Assembly: GCA_023132135.1 (NCBI GenBank)
Contig: JAGLYR010000056.1
Span: forward strand, 1 to 21,203
Direction: 5' to 3'
DNA length: 21,203 nt
DNA from: Candidatus Eiseniibacteriota bacterium
Lineage (GTDB): Bacteria > Arandabacterota > Arandabacteria > JAGLYR01
The notes under the pieces are model-generated. The model saw only the letters and a list, made by a program, of their open reading frames with translations. It did not search any database and had not been told where the DNA came from. A program made the position numbers and the translations under genes. Positions within the stretch are counted from its first letter, which is position 1; each line of letters starts with the position of its first letter. Below, one piece after another: positions 1 to 8,035 of the stretch.

Positions 1-525
1 ACAAACAACTCCGGCGTTGACACCGGGGTTCGAGTAGGTTCGGCACTCGATGACAAGGGCATCCCGCGTCCCGCCGGCAGAATCGAAAGTCCACGACCAG
101 CACGCCTTATCCCAACCTGTTCCCGGACCGTAGTCGCTGTCTCCCCCGGCGCTGCCTTGGTAATTATCGATGTCGTCGCTCGTGGTGTAGTGGGCCCAGA
201 TGCGGCACGACGGAGCAACCCCCGGAGTGATGTCATAGCGCCAGAAACAAGCCTCGACGACGGCTCCGTCGGTCAAGCCCGTGACCCAAGCGATGTATGC
301 CTGTGGAGTCCCGCTGGGAGAGTTGTCCTCCAGCTTCAGGGAACGCCACCCACAAAAGACCGGGTCCGGCTGGCCGACGTTCGTCGCGACGATAGGCGGC
401 TCGCCCGAACCGTACATTCCGAGCACCGTCCCGCCATCCTCCCAGCCACAGTACGCAGTCTGTTGACCCTCTGCAACCGATGCAACAAGGCAGGCGGCTA
501 GAGAAATCAAGAGTACCCTTTTCAT
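1..525 (-). CDS. Secreted protein of unknown function, C-terminus off the window
   Basis: An open frame runs from an ATG at 525 leftwards to the window edge, giving 175 residues with no stop. The first 20 or so residues (MKRVLLISLAACLVASVAEG) form a classic signal peptide, so the protein is exported. A good Shine-Dalgarno sequence (GAGGTGAG, about 532-539) precedes the ATG. The mature part starts with YCGWEDGG and contains paired cysteines and many aromatic residues. It looks like a beta-sandwich wrapping domain of the LamG/choice-of-anchor sort, but I recognise no named family. It is the last of six minus-strand genes for exported proteins. The C-terminus lies outside the window, so the sorting signal it uses cannot be read. 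Coding is supported by the signal peptide, the ribosome binding site and the uninterrupted frame. Confidence 0.82.
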   Translation of the reverse strand, partial: MKRVLLISLAACLVASVAEGQQTAYCGWEDGGTVLGMYGSGEPPIVATNVGQPDPVFCGWRSLKLEDNSPSGTPQAYIAWVTGLTDGAVVEACFWRYDITPGVAPSCRIWAHYTTSDDIDNYQGSAGGDSDYGPGTGWDKACWSWTFDSAGGTRDALVIECRTYSNPGVNAGVVC

Positions 526-703
526 GGTCTTCTCACCTCACCTTCTTGAAACCTTCTGCTGGCTTCCTTCTCGGGAGTCCGCACCCCCGAGACATTCTCC
601 ACCTCTGAAGCCTCGCTTCCTTGACGTCTCCCGAGATCACCACCCCCCTTCGTGCCGCCTCTCAGTAGCTTGTTCATTAGATACGGCAGTGTTCAGAATG
701 CAA

Positions 704-1408
704 CTAGCGGTATGTCGACTTGATAGATCCCCAGGTTGCGTTCTTTGCGCGGGTGGGTCCTTCCTCATCGGAGATTCGAAGCACAACGCACTCCACCCTT
801 CCGTACTCACCTCTTAGCGTCGGGTTCGGACTGCAGACGCCGCCGGGGCTTTCCAGAAGGACCGGGTAGTCGGGCACCTGTCCGTCGCTCACGCCGACGT
901 TCATCGCGTCCCACTCCGCGCACAGGCGCACGTCGAACTCATCGAAGTCCCCGGCACACTCCACTCCCTGGGTCTCGATTCGAAAGGGAAGCCCGTGCCA
1001 AAAATGCACCGCCCTCCGCTCGGTGTAGTAGTCGAGAATCCCAGTATACTCGGTCTCTTCATTCCCCCACGGTCCTGCACCGGACAGCCAGAATGTACCG
1101 CCGGAATACCTCAGGAGGTAGGACGCGTACCCGTTGCCGTCCTCATCAAACCAGGAACCGATCCACTCGGGCTCGCCCTCCAGCGCGGGGCAGGCGAACT
1201 CCCACAAGAGGCCGAGGGCGCTTGCGCCTTCGTCCCAGGACTCGGCGTGATATGTGTTGCCGAGGCTCAGCCAGACGTCTCCGACATAGGACACAGTGTA
1301 ACGCCCCTCCAAGTTGTCGAAATACTCCCCGTACAGCGGCGGCCCGGCGAGGACCGTGCAGGCGGGGAACACCAGCACCATGGCAACCAAAGCAGAAACC
1401 GCTTTCAT
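704..1408 (-). CDS. Exported cysteine-containing protein with WG-x-x-K C-terminal tail
   Basis: A 234-residue protein. The frame stays open further upstream, but I place the start at the ATG at 1408. It is preceded by a strong ribosome binding site (GGAGGAGGTG, about 1413-1422) and begins a clean signal peptide, MKAVSALVAMVLVFPACTVLAG. The mature protein is acidic and rich in Tyr, Trp and Gly (for example the GEYFDNLEGRYTVSYVGD region near its start), suggesting a beta-rich secreted fold. I recognise no family. The last 11 residues, ATWGSIKSTYR, match the tails of three other exported proteins in this window, at 4856-4891, 6527-6559 and 9239-9271. No promoter is evident in the 145-bp gap upstream, so read-through from the gene ending at 1554 is possible. 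Confidence 0.82.
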   Translation of the reverse strand: MKAVSALVAMVLVFPACTVLAGPPLYGEYFDNLEGRYTVSYVGDVWLSLGNTYHAESWDEGASALGLLWEFACPALEGEPEWIGSWFDEDGNGYASYLLRYSGGTFWLSGAGPWGNEETEYTGILDYYTERRAVHFWHGLPFRIETQGVECAGDFDEFDVRLCAEWDAMNVGVSDGQVPDYPVLLESPGGVCSPNPTLRGEYGRVECVVLRISDEEGPTRAKNATWGSIKSTYR

Positions 1409-1553
1409 CACGACACCTCCTCCGTGCACCGGACTCCCCGTTCGAGGGATGCGCATCTCACCCCTCCGGGCCCCGGGACAATGCATGTACGATGTTTCCA
1501 ATCTCGCCGTGACCTCCGATTGTGTCCCCCGAGATGTAACAGAATTCGCCTGC

Positions 1554-4500
1554 CTATCTCACCACAACAAGCCTCCGGGTTTCGGTGTACGGACCCGCCT
1601 CCATTCGACAAAAGTAGATCCCTGGTGCCACGCGCTGTCCTGCTGCCTGGCAGCCATCCCATATGACTTCGTGACAACCCGGGATGTATTCCCTCTCGAC
1701 CAGCGGACGTACCACTTGTCCGGACACGTTGTAGATAACAAGTTCCACCGGGACGCTGGGCGACGCGGACTGCGGGATGCCGAAGGAAATGGTCGTCGAC
1801 GGATTCAGAGGATTGGGTTGGCCCGGGTACAGGGCATACGCGGTGGGTAACTGCGTTTCTCGTTCCGGGACTGAGGTTGCTCCTTGCGTTGCCACGGATC
1901 CGCCGAACACAGATGCAGGCGTTGTCGGCCAGCCGTACGTATCCGTCACCCTGACATCGACAAGGTCTAGCGGAGATGTCTGATCCCAGGAAACCATTCT
2001 GAGAATCACGCGTGCCAAAGTTCCGGGACCCGCGGGTCCCACCGGTTCCCCCGTCGTGTACGCTCCGAATGAGACCCGACCCGCTTCGTTGTCAATCCGG
2101 GGTCCTAGGGTGTAGACGCTTCTGCCAGTCGTTCCCAGGACAGCGCCGGGCACGAAATCCTGCACGTGCACGACGGAGGGATCAAAGGAGAGAGTTGCCT
2201 CAAAGGCGCCCAGATCCAGCGCGTCTTCGACGATGAGAGAAAAGGATGCAGTGTCGCCGATATCCCCCACAAAGGCGAGCGCTCGAGGTTCAATCTTCAC
2301 GGTGGGAGACCAGGGCTCAGGCTCAGGTGGGGGGAAGTCGGCGGTCGGGCAACCCTGTCCCCATCTCGCTGCCACCTGCTGCACGTCCACAACGTCGATG
2401 CAGCCATCTTCGAGCGAAGAACAATAGATCCCGGGTTCCACCAAATTGACATCGAAGGTGTCCGAGTAACAGGCGTCACCGACGCAGCAGCCCCATCTGC
2501 CGGATACCTGCATGATGTCCTGGACCGTCACGTCGCCGTCGTCATTGAAGTCTCCGTAGCAGAAGGCCCGATGCGCGATGGTTGCGCCGCTGACATTGTT
2601 TACGTCGATGAGTCCCGGTGGGACCTGCGTATCGACAAGCTCCCAGTTCTCCAGGCAGACGAAATCCTCGGCAGCTCCATCGCCCAGCCGTGAGAAGTAG
2701 ATCCGGGCCAGCTTGCCGGAGCCCGTCGGTCCTGGTTCCGGACCTGCCGAGTAGGCTCCGTAGCGGGTACCTACCACGTGGCAGGACGGATCACACGGGA
2801 TTGGCTCCAGCGGGTAGATCGTGCGGCCAGTAGATCCGGGAAGGCTGTCTACGAATGCGCCCTCGAACTGCACCAGGGAGTTGTCATATCCCGTGCAGAT
2901 CTCGAACGCGCCTAGGTCGAAGACGTCCTGTACCCACAGGCCAAAGCAATAGCAACGACCGCAGGGGTAGTAGGTGGTGATGTTAGCGGGAGACAGGAAT
3001 AGCTCTGCTCCACATCCGACGGGGAGTGCACCGATCAGGTCGCACTCCGGGTTGGGCTCGCTGAATGGAGCACACGGGGAACCCGGCTGCAGACGGTAGT
3101 CGTCGTTTTCGGGGTCGCAGAAAAGCGGGTCCTCGGAAATGTTGCCGTTGATGCCGTACTGATCCGCGAAGCACCCAACCCAGTCGCCCCCCTCGTTGCC
3201 GTAGACGTCACAGCAAGTGAGAGTGGCATTGCTCGTACCGTCGCAGTAGGCAACGCTCGCGGACCTGGTGAAAGCGATGATTGTGTTCTGTAGTGTGGGC
3301 GAGGATCCTATTCTGCAGTACATCGCGCCGCCTGGATCGGGGGGATCGGTGGTGCAGCACAGGGCGAAGGTGCAATTGGTTAACGTAGGGGAGGAATTGC
3401 TGAGGTACATCCCGCCGCCAGATCCCGTGCACGCGGTATTTCTCGAGAACACGCAGTTGGTGAGTCTGGGAGAGGAGTTTTGCTGGCACCACATCGCGCC
3501 GCCGTGACGCGTGGCCTCGTTCATAGAGAAGACGCAGTTCCTGAGAATTGGGCAGGAGCTGCTACGACAGAACATGCCGCCGCCCAGGGCGTCTTGCCCG
3601 TAAGCCTCGTTGAGCCGCAGAGTGCAATTGGTGAGCCTAGGTGAGGACTCGGAGCAGTACATCCCGGCACCCCCGCCGTGGGAAGGCAAAGATACGTAGC
3701 CACGGGTTAGCGTAAACCCTTCGATGATCGCTGTGCTGTCCACGTTCCCGCAGTAGATAACCCTCCCTTCGTCTTGAGCATCGATCGTGACGCAGTCCGC
3801 TTCGCCCGTTTCGCTGCTTAGGCAGATCCCTGACTTCATGATCACGCAGGTGAGGAAACTGTCGGGGGTCATGTGGGTGCAATCGTAGTACGTCCCGCAG
3901 GCCACGAGAACGCTGTCGCCACACAGCGCAGAGTCTATCCCGGCCTGGATGGTGGGTGCATCGGCGGGAACGTGCCAGACGCGCATACAGTCACCGAGTC
4001 CAAGGGCGCCAATCAACCCACAGTCGGGAGCATCCAGGCAGGGTGAGCATGGGCGCAAGTGATAATCCTCGTTGTCCGGATCGCAGAACAACGGGTCTTC
4101 GAAGATGTTGCCCTCGAGGAATTCGAACGGTCCGCCCCCGGTAACAAGAACCGTGTTGTCCCAGCAGTCCGAGCACCGCACTTGGAACACGTTTACGTCG
4201 ACCGTGAAGAAACCATATTCGCAGTTGGTCACGATGCAGTTGTTCACGAAGATCTGGTTGGCACTGTCTCCACCTATGCCTTTCCCGCAGTCGCTGATCG
4301 TACAGTTCGAGATGTAGGCAGTTCCAACCCGGTCTTCATATTCGTCCAGGAAAATGCCCCACCCTGAGTTGAGTACTACGATGCCTGAGGCGTACCACGT
4401 CACGTCGGGGCTCCATCGCTGCACGATGCAGCAGGGCGCGTTCCTGAGGGTCAAGTTAGAAATACAAACGGCTTCCTTAACGTGGAAGATCCAGCCAGAG

Positions 4501-4754
4501 CCCCCACCATCAACGATCGCCCCGGTGCTCTCACCGCGGATGGACAAGGGCTTGTCGAGTACGATGTTGGTTTCTTGATAGTTCCCGTTGGAGATGAATA
4601 CCGAGTCTCCAGCGGCGCAGGAATCGACGGCCGCCGCAATGGTCGGAGCATCCCCGGAGCCGTCCGGTAGGACATGCCACGTGCGAGCAGTTGCAGGGCC
4701 AGTTGCAAGCAGCACAAGACCTAGAACGATGAGAGTGAAAGTTGTAGAACGCAT
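1554..4754 (-). CDS. Secreted double beta-helix protein with cohesin-like/dockerin-like region and FlgD-like C-terminal sorting domain
   Basis: A 1066-residue exported multidomain protein. The ATG at 4754 is chosen because it starts the signal peptide MRSTTFTLIVLGLVLLATGP; the frame is open for 22 more codons upstream without a signal. Domains, approximately: right-handed parallel beta-helix 1 (25-256); beta-helix 2 (257-582) with rungs such as SSPRLTNCTL and SSPTLTNCTF; a cohesin-like beta-sandwich (583-727); a dockerin-like pair of segments (732-800, including DFNDDGDVTVQD, an EF-hand-type Ca-binding loop); a second cohesin-like domain (816-958); and a FlgD Ig-like/type IX-like sorting domain (975-1066, LYPGQPNPLNPSTTISF through IWDG to GIYFCRM). 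Beta-helix proteins of this sort often bind or cleave polysaccharides, but no catalytic residues are evident. It lies 98 bp downstream of its beta-helix paralogue and is probably co-transcribed with it. Confidence 0.9.
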   Translation of the reverse strand: MRSTTFTLIVLGLVLLATGPATARTWHVLPDGSGDAPTIAAAVDSCAAGDSVFISNGNYQETNIVLDKPLSIRGESTGAIVDGGGSGWIFHVKEAVCISNLTLRNAPCCIVQRWSPDVTWYASGIVVLNSGWGIFLDEYEDRVGTAYISNCTISDCGKGIGGDSANQIFVNNCIVTNCEYGFFTVDVNVFQVRCSDCWDNTVLVTGGGPFEFLEGNIFEDPLFCDPDNEDYHLRPCSPCLDAPDCGLIGALGLGDCMRVWHVPADAPTIQAGIDSALCGDSVLVACGTYYDCTHMTPDSFLTCVIMKSGICLSSETGEADCVTIDAQDEGRVIYCGNVDSTAIIEGFTLTRGYVSLPSHGGGAGMYCSESSPRLTNCTLRLNEAYGQDALGGGMFCRSSSCPILRNCVFSMNEATRHGGAMWCQQNSSPRLTNCVFSRNTACTGSGGGMYLSNSSPTLTNCTFALCCTTDPPDPGGAMYCRIGSSPTLQNTIIAFTRSASVAYCDGTSNATLTCCDVYGNEGGDWVGCFADQYGINGNISEDPLFCDPENDDYRLQPGSPCAPFSEPNPECDLIGALPVGCGAELFLSPANITTYYPCGRCYCFGLWVQDVFDLGAFEICTGYDNSLVQFEGAFVDSLPGSTGRTIYPLEPIPCDPSCHVVGTRYGAYSAGPEPGPTGSGKLARIYFSRLGDGAAEDFVCLENWELVDTQVPPGLIDVNNVSGATIAHRAFCYGDFNDDGDVTVQDIMQVSGRWGCCVGDACYSDTFDVNLVEPGIYCSSLEDGCIDVVDVQQVAARWGQGCPTADFPPPEPEPWSPTVKIEPRALAFVGDIGDTASFSLIVEDALDLGAFEATLSFDPSVVHVQDFVPGAVLGTTGRSVYTLGPRIDNEAGRVSFGAYTTGEPVGPAGPGTLARVILRMVSWDQTSPLDLVDVRVTDTYGWPTTPASVFGGSVATQGATSVPERETQLPTAYALYPGQPNPLNPSTTISFGIPQSASPSVPVELVIYNVSGQVVRPLVEREYIPGCHEVIWDGCQAAGQRVAPGIYFCRMEAGPYTETRRLVVVR

Positions 4755-4828
4755 AGCACAACACCCCCTTCTGCACCTTCGCCAGCTCGGGAGCAGTCCG
4801 CTCTTTGAGTCGACGGCCAAACGCCTAT

Positions 4829-4846
4829 ACCCGGATCAGACCGGGT
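4829..4846. other. Small GC hairpin between the two beta-helix genes
   Basis: ACCCGG, a 6-nt loop and CCGGGT form a 6-bp perfect stem just past the stop at 4853 on the minus strand. No T-tract follows in either direction, so it is not a convincing terminator. It could be an mRNA-stabilising or processing hairpin, or chance. Confidence 0.25.
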
Positions 4847-4852
4847 CTCCTG

Positions 4853-5878
4853 CTATTCGCGAAACATATTCTTGACCTGACCCCAGCTGACTCTCTCCAC
4901 CGGCGTCGGCTCACCACACGGACACCCGACCCCGTAGGCACCGATCAGTCCGCATTCGGGGTTGTACTCGGGTATGCAGGGAGAGCACTCTTGCAGATGG
5001 AAGTCACCGTTGTACGGATCGCACAGCCTCGGACACTCCGAGAAGTTACCGTTGATTCCGTACTGATCCTCGATATGTCCCGCCCAGTCCGCCCACTGGT
5101 TGCCCCAGAGGTCGCAGCATGTGAGGGTGGGGTTGCCCCCCCAATCGCAGTAGATGACTCCTGAATTCGAGGAGCTGTTGTTTGAGAGGATGCAGTTGGT
5201 GAGTGTCGGAGACGAGTAGAGGCAGTATATTCCTCCGCCGCCATAGTCGGTGCCGTTGCTGTATATTACGCAGCTGACGAACGTCGGAGAAGACCCCCCA
5301 ATGCACGCAATGGCGCCGCCCCTGCTGTTCTCGTACCACTCGCCAAACGCGCTATTCTCAAAGAAAATACAGTTAACAAAGGCGGGCGAGGAGCCGAAGC
5401 AGCACAGTCCTCCTCCGCAGGCGGCGTGCTCGTGCCAGCCATGTGCGACGTTGTCCCGAAAGGTGCAGTTGGTGATCGTGGGAGAAGAGCCCCAGCAGTA
5501 CATACCGCCGCCGCGCGCCGGGAAGCATCCGACACATCCTGCAAGCCCGTGGGTGATGGTGAATCCGTCAATGCTCGTGGTGTTGTCCACATCGCTGCAG
5601 AAGAGCACTGTTCCGTCGCACTCAGCATCAATCGTGACGCAGTCAGGATTACCAGTTTCACTTCGAAGTGTGATCCCAGATTTCATCCAGATCTCATGCT
5701 CGTAGAATGTCCCACACGCGACGAGCACAATGTCGCCTGCACTGGCGGAATCAATCCCCGCATGGATCGTGGGTGCATCGCCTGTACCGTCGGGGAGGAT
5801 GTACCAGGTTCGAGCGGAAGCAGGGAGTGATGAGAACGGCACGATGATGGCCAGTGCTGTGAGGAGTAGCTTCTGCAT
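4853..5878 (-). CDS. Secreted right-handed beta-helix protein with WG-x-x-K C-terminal tail
   Basis: A 341-residue exported protein. The start at 5878 is fixed by an ideal ribosome binding site (AGGAGG at 5885-5890, 6-nt spacing) and the signal peptide MQKLLLTALAIIVPFSSLPA. Residues about 24-310 form a right-handed parallel beta-helix with rungs carrying the repeating pattern SSPTxxNCxF and GGGxYC. Roughly 26 cysteines occur in the mature chain. It is a clear paralogue of the second beta-helix in the gene at 1554-4754: both share an ARTW-(Y/H)-(I/V)-LPDG start and a DQYGINGN motif, and each ends with an ECxLIGA motif. It lacks the cohesin-like, dockerin-like and FlgD-like domains and instead ends in VSWGQVKNMFRE. 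A strong promoter lies 81-110 bp upstream of the start. Substrate and function are unknown. Confidence 0.9.
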   Translation of the reverse strand: MQKLLLTALAIIVPFSSLPASARTWYILPDGTGDAPTIHAGIDSASAGDIVLVACGTFYEHEIWMKSGITLRSETGNPDCVTIDAECDGTVLFCSDVDNTTSIDGFTITHGLAGCVGCFPARGGGMYCWGSSPTITNCTFRDNVAHGWHEHAACGGGLCCFGSSPAFVNCIFFENSAFGEWYENSRGGAIACIGGSSPTFVSCVIYSNGTDYGGGGIYCLYSSPTLTNCILSNNSSSNSGVIYCDWGGNPTLTCCDLWGNQWADWAGHIEDQYGINGNFSECPRLCDPYNGDFHLQECSPCIPEYNPECGLIGAYGVGCPCGEPTPVERVSWGQVKNMFRE

Positions 5879-5884
5879 GACACA

Positions 5885-5890
5885 CCTCCT
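5885..5890 (-). promoter_or_regulatory. Ribosome binding site AGGAGG
   Basis: AGGAGG on the minus strand, 6 nt before the ATG at 5878. It decides the start of the beta-helix gene over the upstream in-frame ATGs. Confidence 0.8.
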
Positions 5891-5958
5891 TTGAGAGGTC
5901 ATGGGTGGGGTGCTGTGCAATAGCGGAGAGTGTTGGGCGGGCTGCGAGGACGGCACAG

Positions 5959-5988
5959 AGTATATCATCGGTAAATGACAACTGTCAA
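5959..5988 (-). promoter_or_regulatory. Sigma70-type promoter for the beta-helix gene at 4853-5878
   Basis: On the minus strand, -35 TTGACA (5983-5988), an 18-bp spacer and -10 TATACT (5959-5964), with TG one base before the -10 (extended -10). The predicted transcript starts near 5952, leaving a leader of about 75 nt. The same architecture recurs at 9969-9998. Confidence 0.72.
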
Positions 5989-6302
5989 GAAAGAAAGAGC
6001 TATAGTAACCAATCGAGACAGCCTACATGATCTATTGTAACGAACGATATCCTTCATAGCATGAATTGGGCTATGGTGAAGACTGGGAAAGGCACAGGGG
6101 TCTTGCTGTTACCGGTGTGAATACATGCAGATGGGATGGCTGGTAGCGGCACCACCGGTCCATGTCTGATCGACAGGGGGGATTCTCTTCGATGCGGGCC
6201 CCGAGCCTGGCCGGCTCATCTGCCTGGGCCAAGGTCCGATTGAGCCGCGCCCGTGAACCACGAATGTCGTAACTCCAATTTCCACAAGTCGTTCTAGAAT
6301 TG

Positions 6303-6316
6303 AGTAGTCTGTCCCG
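6303..6316 (-). repeat. Dispersed motif CGGGACAGACYACT, copy 1
   Basis: On the minus strand this reads CGGGACAGACTACT. The same 14-mer (Y = C or T) occurs on the plus strand at 8632-8645 and 10056-10069. Every copy is intergenic, and every copy lies next to other repeats or gene fragments. Confidence 0.6.
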
Positions 6317-6352
6317 CATTTGCCGTCCCGCATTTGCCGTCCCGCATTTGCC
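6311..6352. repeat. Three perfect tandem copies of a 14-bp unit
   Basis: The unit GTCCCGCATTTGCC occurs three times in direct tandem (6311-6324, 6325-6338, 6339-6352). The first copy overlaps the GGGACAGAC motif (GTCTGTCCC on the plus strand), so the array seems to have grown from the end of that motif. Confidence 0.9.
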
Positions 6353-6448
6353 CCTTGGACATCTTCCAGCCTACTCAGGGCGAACGGACGGGTGGGATCC
6401 TCTCGGGACAGGCTTCGCGGCACTCAGTGTAAGCGGATTGAGGGCAAC

Positions 6449-6490
6449 CGGTGACAGACTGCGTGTTTCCCACACCGCAGTCTGTCACCG
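6449..6490. repeat. Perfect 15-bp inverted repeat, REP-like hairpin
   Basis: Left arm CGGTGACAGACTGCG (6449-6463), 12-nt loop, right arm CGCAGTCTGTCACCG (6476-6490). It lies 34 bp beyond the stop of the PPC-domain gene (minus strand). No T-run follows on either strand, so a rho-independent terminator is unlikely. The core GACAGACT resembles the GGGACAGACYACT motif found elsewhere in the window. Confidence 0.75.
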
Positions 6491-6523
6491 AGTTTGTCCA
6501 CCGTCTTCTCATTCTCGTTTCTG

Positions 6524-8011
6524 CTACTTGAAGAGCGACTTGACAGAGCCCCAAGTCTCGTTCCTGAGTCCCGAAGGCACCTCGTAGCAGGGAAATCCTG
6601 CGCAAGGACAGGGGTTGCACCCTTGCCCCCCACCCACAGCCACGTAGCCCGCCCGCCCGTTGCCGATCTCGCATGGGAGAAGAACGGTAGATCCGCCGTG
6701 GCAATCGGCGACTTCTGCTCTGCCGATGCCGGCATGTTCAATCACTCTCACTTCCCCCAGGGACGTCGGCATGAGAGCAAGCACCCCGATCGGGACCGGT
6801 CCGTAGTTCGGTGGAACCACCATACAAGAGTCCCAGGATTGCTCCACGAAGTCACCGGGATCCTGAATTGTTCCGATCGTCTGGGGAGCACAAGAAATCC
6901 AGCTCACAAACGTCCAATTCGCCGGCCACGTAAGGCCATACGACGCGGCCGTGAACCCATTCACCTCCGGTATCAGCTGATACGCATGGCCGCACATACA
7001 GACATAGAAGTAGAGGACATCCTGTAGCGGTCCCCATTCCGTAACGAGAGCTGGACAGCCCGGCCAATACGCATCACAGGGCACATTGGGTAAGGTATTC
7101 TGAACATGGAGAGCGATGGCAGCGTTCGGAATCGCGGCTTTGTTGATGATCATCCAGAACGGGCCTCCGTTGCCACTGCCGCACGCATCACAGATAATGT
7201 AGTAGGTTCCGCCTCCCGCACTGGAGAATACCACCACTTCATCAGCGCCTGTGCAGCAGTTGTCGCTCCCGACAATGCACGTGCCCGCGACGTCGTCGCA
7301 GTCGGTCACCACATACAGGGAGGCATCGAAACCTTGCGGGGCCATCTTGATCGCGAGCTTCTCGCCGGCCGCGACGTCGATCACGTAGGTGACATCCTTG
7401 CCCGCTGCAGCGTAGCCGGTGCAGCCGGCGGAGCCTGGATCATAGTTGTTGGTGGCATTGGTGAGATCCCCGCTGATCTCGTCGCCGTAGAAAACCTCGA
7501 TCGCGCCATCGCAAGTGTCGTTCTCGGGCGCCGCACCAGGGCACGTACACTCCTCGCAGGTTATCGTGAGGGTGTACGAGCACTCGGCGCCAAAGTAGCC
7601 ATCGACCACAATGTAGTAAGTGCCGGGTTCCAGGCACGGTGTGGTCGCCGAAGTGTTGCCGAAGGTGATGCAGTCGGCCTCTTCGCAGCTTCCGAGGATA
7701 AACACATCGAGATCGCAGATCATGTCGGAGAGCGCAGCGGTGACGATGTAGCACTCCGGTCCCGGGATGACCAACTCATACACGACTTCCCCGCCACTCT
7801 CCGTCCAGCTTACACACCCGTAGGTCTCCACGTTGTTCGCCGCGCCGGTGTTATCACCCGTGACCACGTCGTCGCAGTAGATCGGGATCGCATCCGAGCA
7901 ATCCAGTAGACCTCGGGTCACATACGTCGGCTTCTCGAACGGCTTCTCGGCAAACACCGCCGACGAGACGAATATCAGAGAAACCGCCAGGCAAACAGAA
8001 ACTAGTCTCAC
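6524..8011 (-). CDS. Secreted protein with two PPC-like domains and WG-x-x-K C-terminal tail
   Basis: A 495-residue exported protein. I place the start at the GTG at 8011: it has AAGGAGGT 8 nt upstream and begins the signal peptide RLVSVCLAVSLIFVSSAVFA. The upstream in-frame ATGs give no signal sequence. Residues about 38-155 and 162-290 are two bacterial pre-peptidase C-terminal (PPC)-like beta-sandwiches. Typical phrases are PCLEPGTYYIVVDGY in the first and GGGTYYIICDACGS in the second, each starting with a D-C-x-x-A-I motif. Residues about 291-480 form a cysteine-rich domain I do not recognise. The C-terminus, ETWGSVKSLFK, is the shared tail. No protease domain is present, so the protein is probably a surface or extracellular binding protein. 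Transcription probably starts near 8300. Confidence 0.88.
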   Translation of the reverse strand: MRLVSVCLAVSLIFVSSAVFAEKPFEKPTYVTRGLLDCSDAIPIYCDDVVTGDNTGAANNVETYGCVSWTESGGEVVYELVIPGPECYIVTAALSDMICDLDVFILGSCEEADCITFGNTSATTPCLEPGTYYIVVDGYFGAECSYTLTITCEECTCPGAAPENDTCDGAIEVFYGDEISGDLTNATNNYDPGSAGCTGYAAAGKDVTYVIDVAAGEKLAIKMAPQGFDASLYVVTDCDDVAGTCIVGSDNCCTGADEVVVFSSAGGGTYYIICDACGSGNGGPFWMIINKAAIPNAAIALHVQNTLPNVPCDAYWPGCPALVTEWGPLQDVLYFYVCMCGHAYQLIPEVNGFTAASYGLTWPANWTFVSWISCAPQTIGTIQDPGDFVEQSWDSCMVVPPNYGPVPIGVLALMPTSLGEVRVIEHAGIGRAEVADCHGGSTVLLPCEIGNGRAGYVAVGGGQGCNPCPCAGFPCYEVPSGLRNETWGSVKSLFK

Positions 8012-8018
8012 CTTCCCC

Positions 8019-8026
8019 ACCTCCTT
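8019..8026 (-). promoter_or_regulatory. Ribosome binding site that fixes a GTG start
   Basis: AAGGAGGT on the minus strand; its AGGAGG core ends 8 nt before the GTG at 8009-8011. The signal peptide begins exactly at this GTG, whereas the nearest in-frame ATGs lie more than 90 bp upstream and have no such site. Confidence 0.75.
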
Positions 8027-8035
8027 GTCTGGCCT

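Larger units (their letters stand above)
5989..6523. other. Non-coding interval with short repeats
   Basis: About 535 bp between the promoter of the beta-helix gene and the end of the PPC-domain gene. Frames on both strands are open for up to about 100 codons, but none has a signal peptide, a ribosome binding site or a recognisable motif. The interval holds a GGGACAGACTACT motif, a 14-bp triple tandem repeat and a 15-bp inverted repeat, listed separately. It looks like decayed or repeat-colonised DNA. Confidence 0.55.

Noticed and set aside
6311-6352. CRISPR array
   Set aside because: Three adjacent 14-bp copies with no spacers are a simple tandem repeat. No cas gene is present.
6060-6423. 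A transposase (RAYT) gene next to the REP-like elements
   Set aside because: I read all minus-strand frames here and found no HUH or Y1 transposase motif and no ribosome binding site.
7106-7909. A 267-codon plus-strand frame opposite the PPC-domain gene
   Set aside because: The opposite strand has the signal peptide, ribosome binding site and two PPC-like domains; the plus frame has none.
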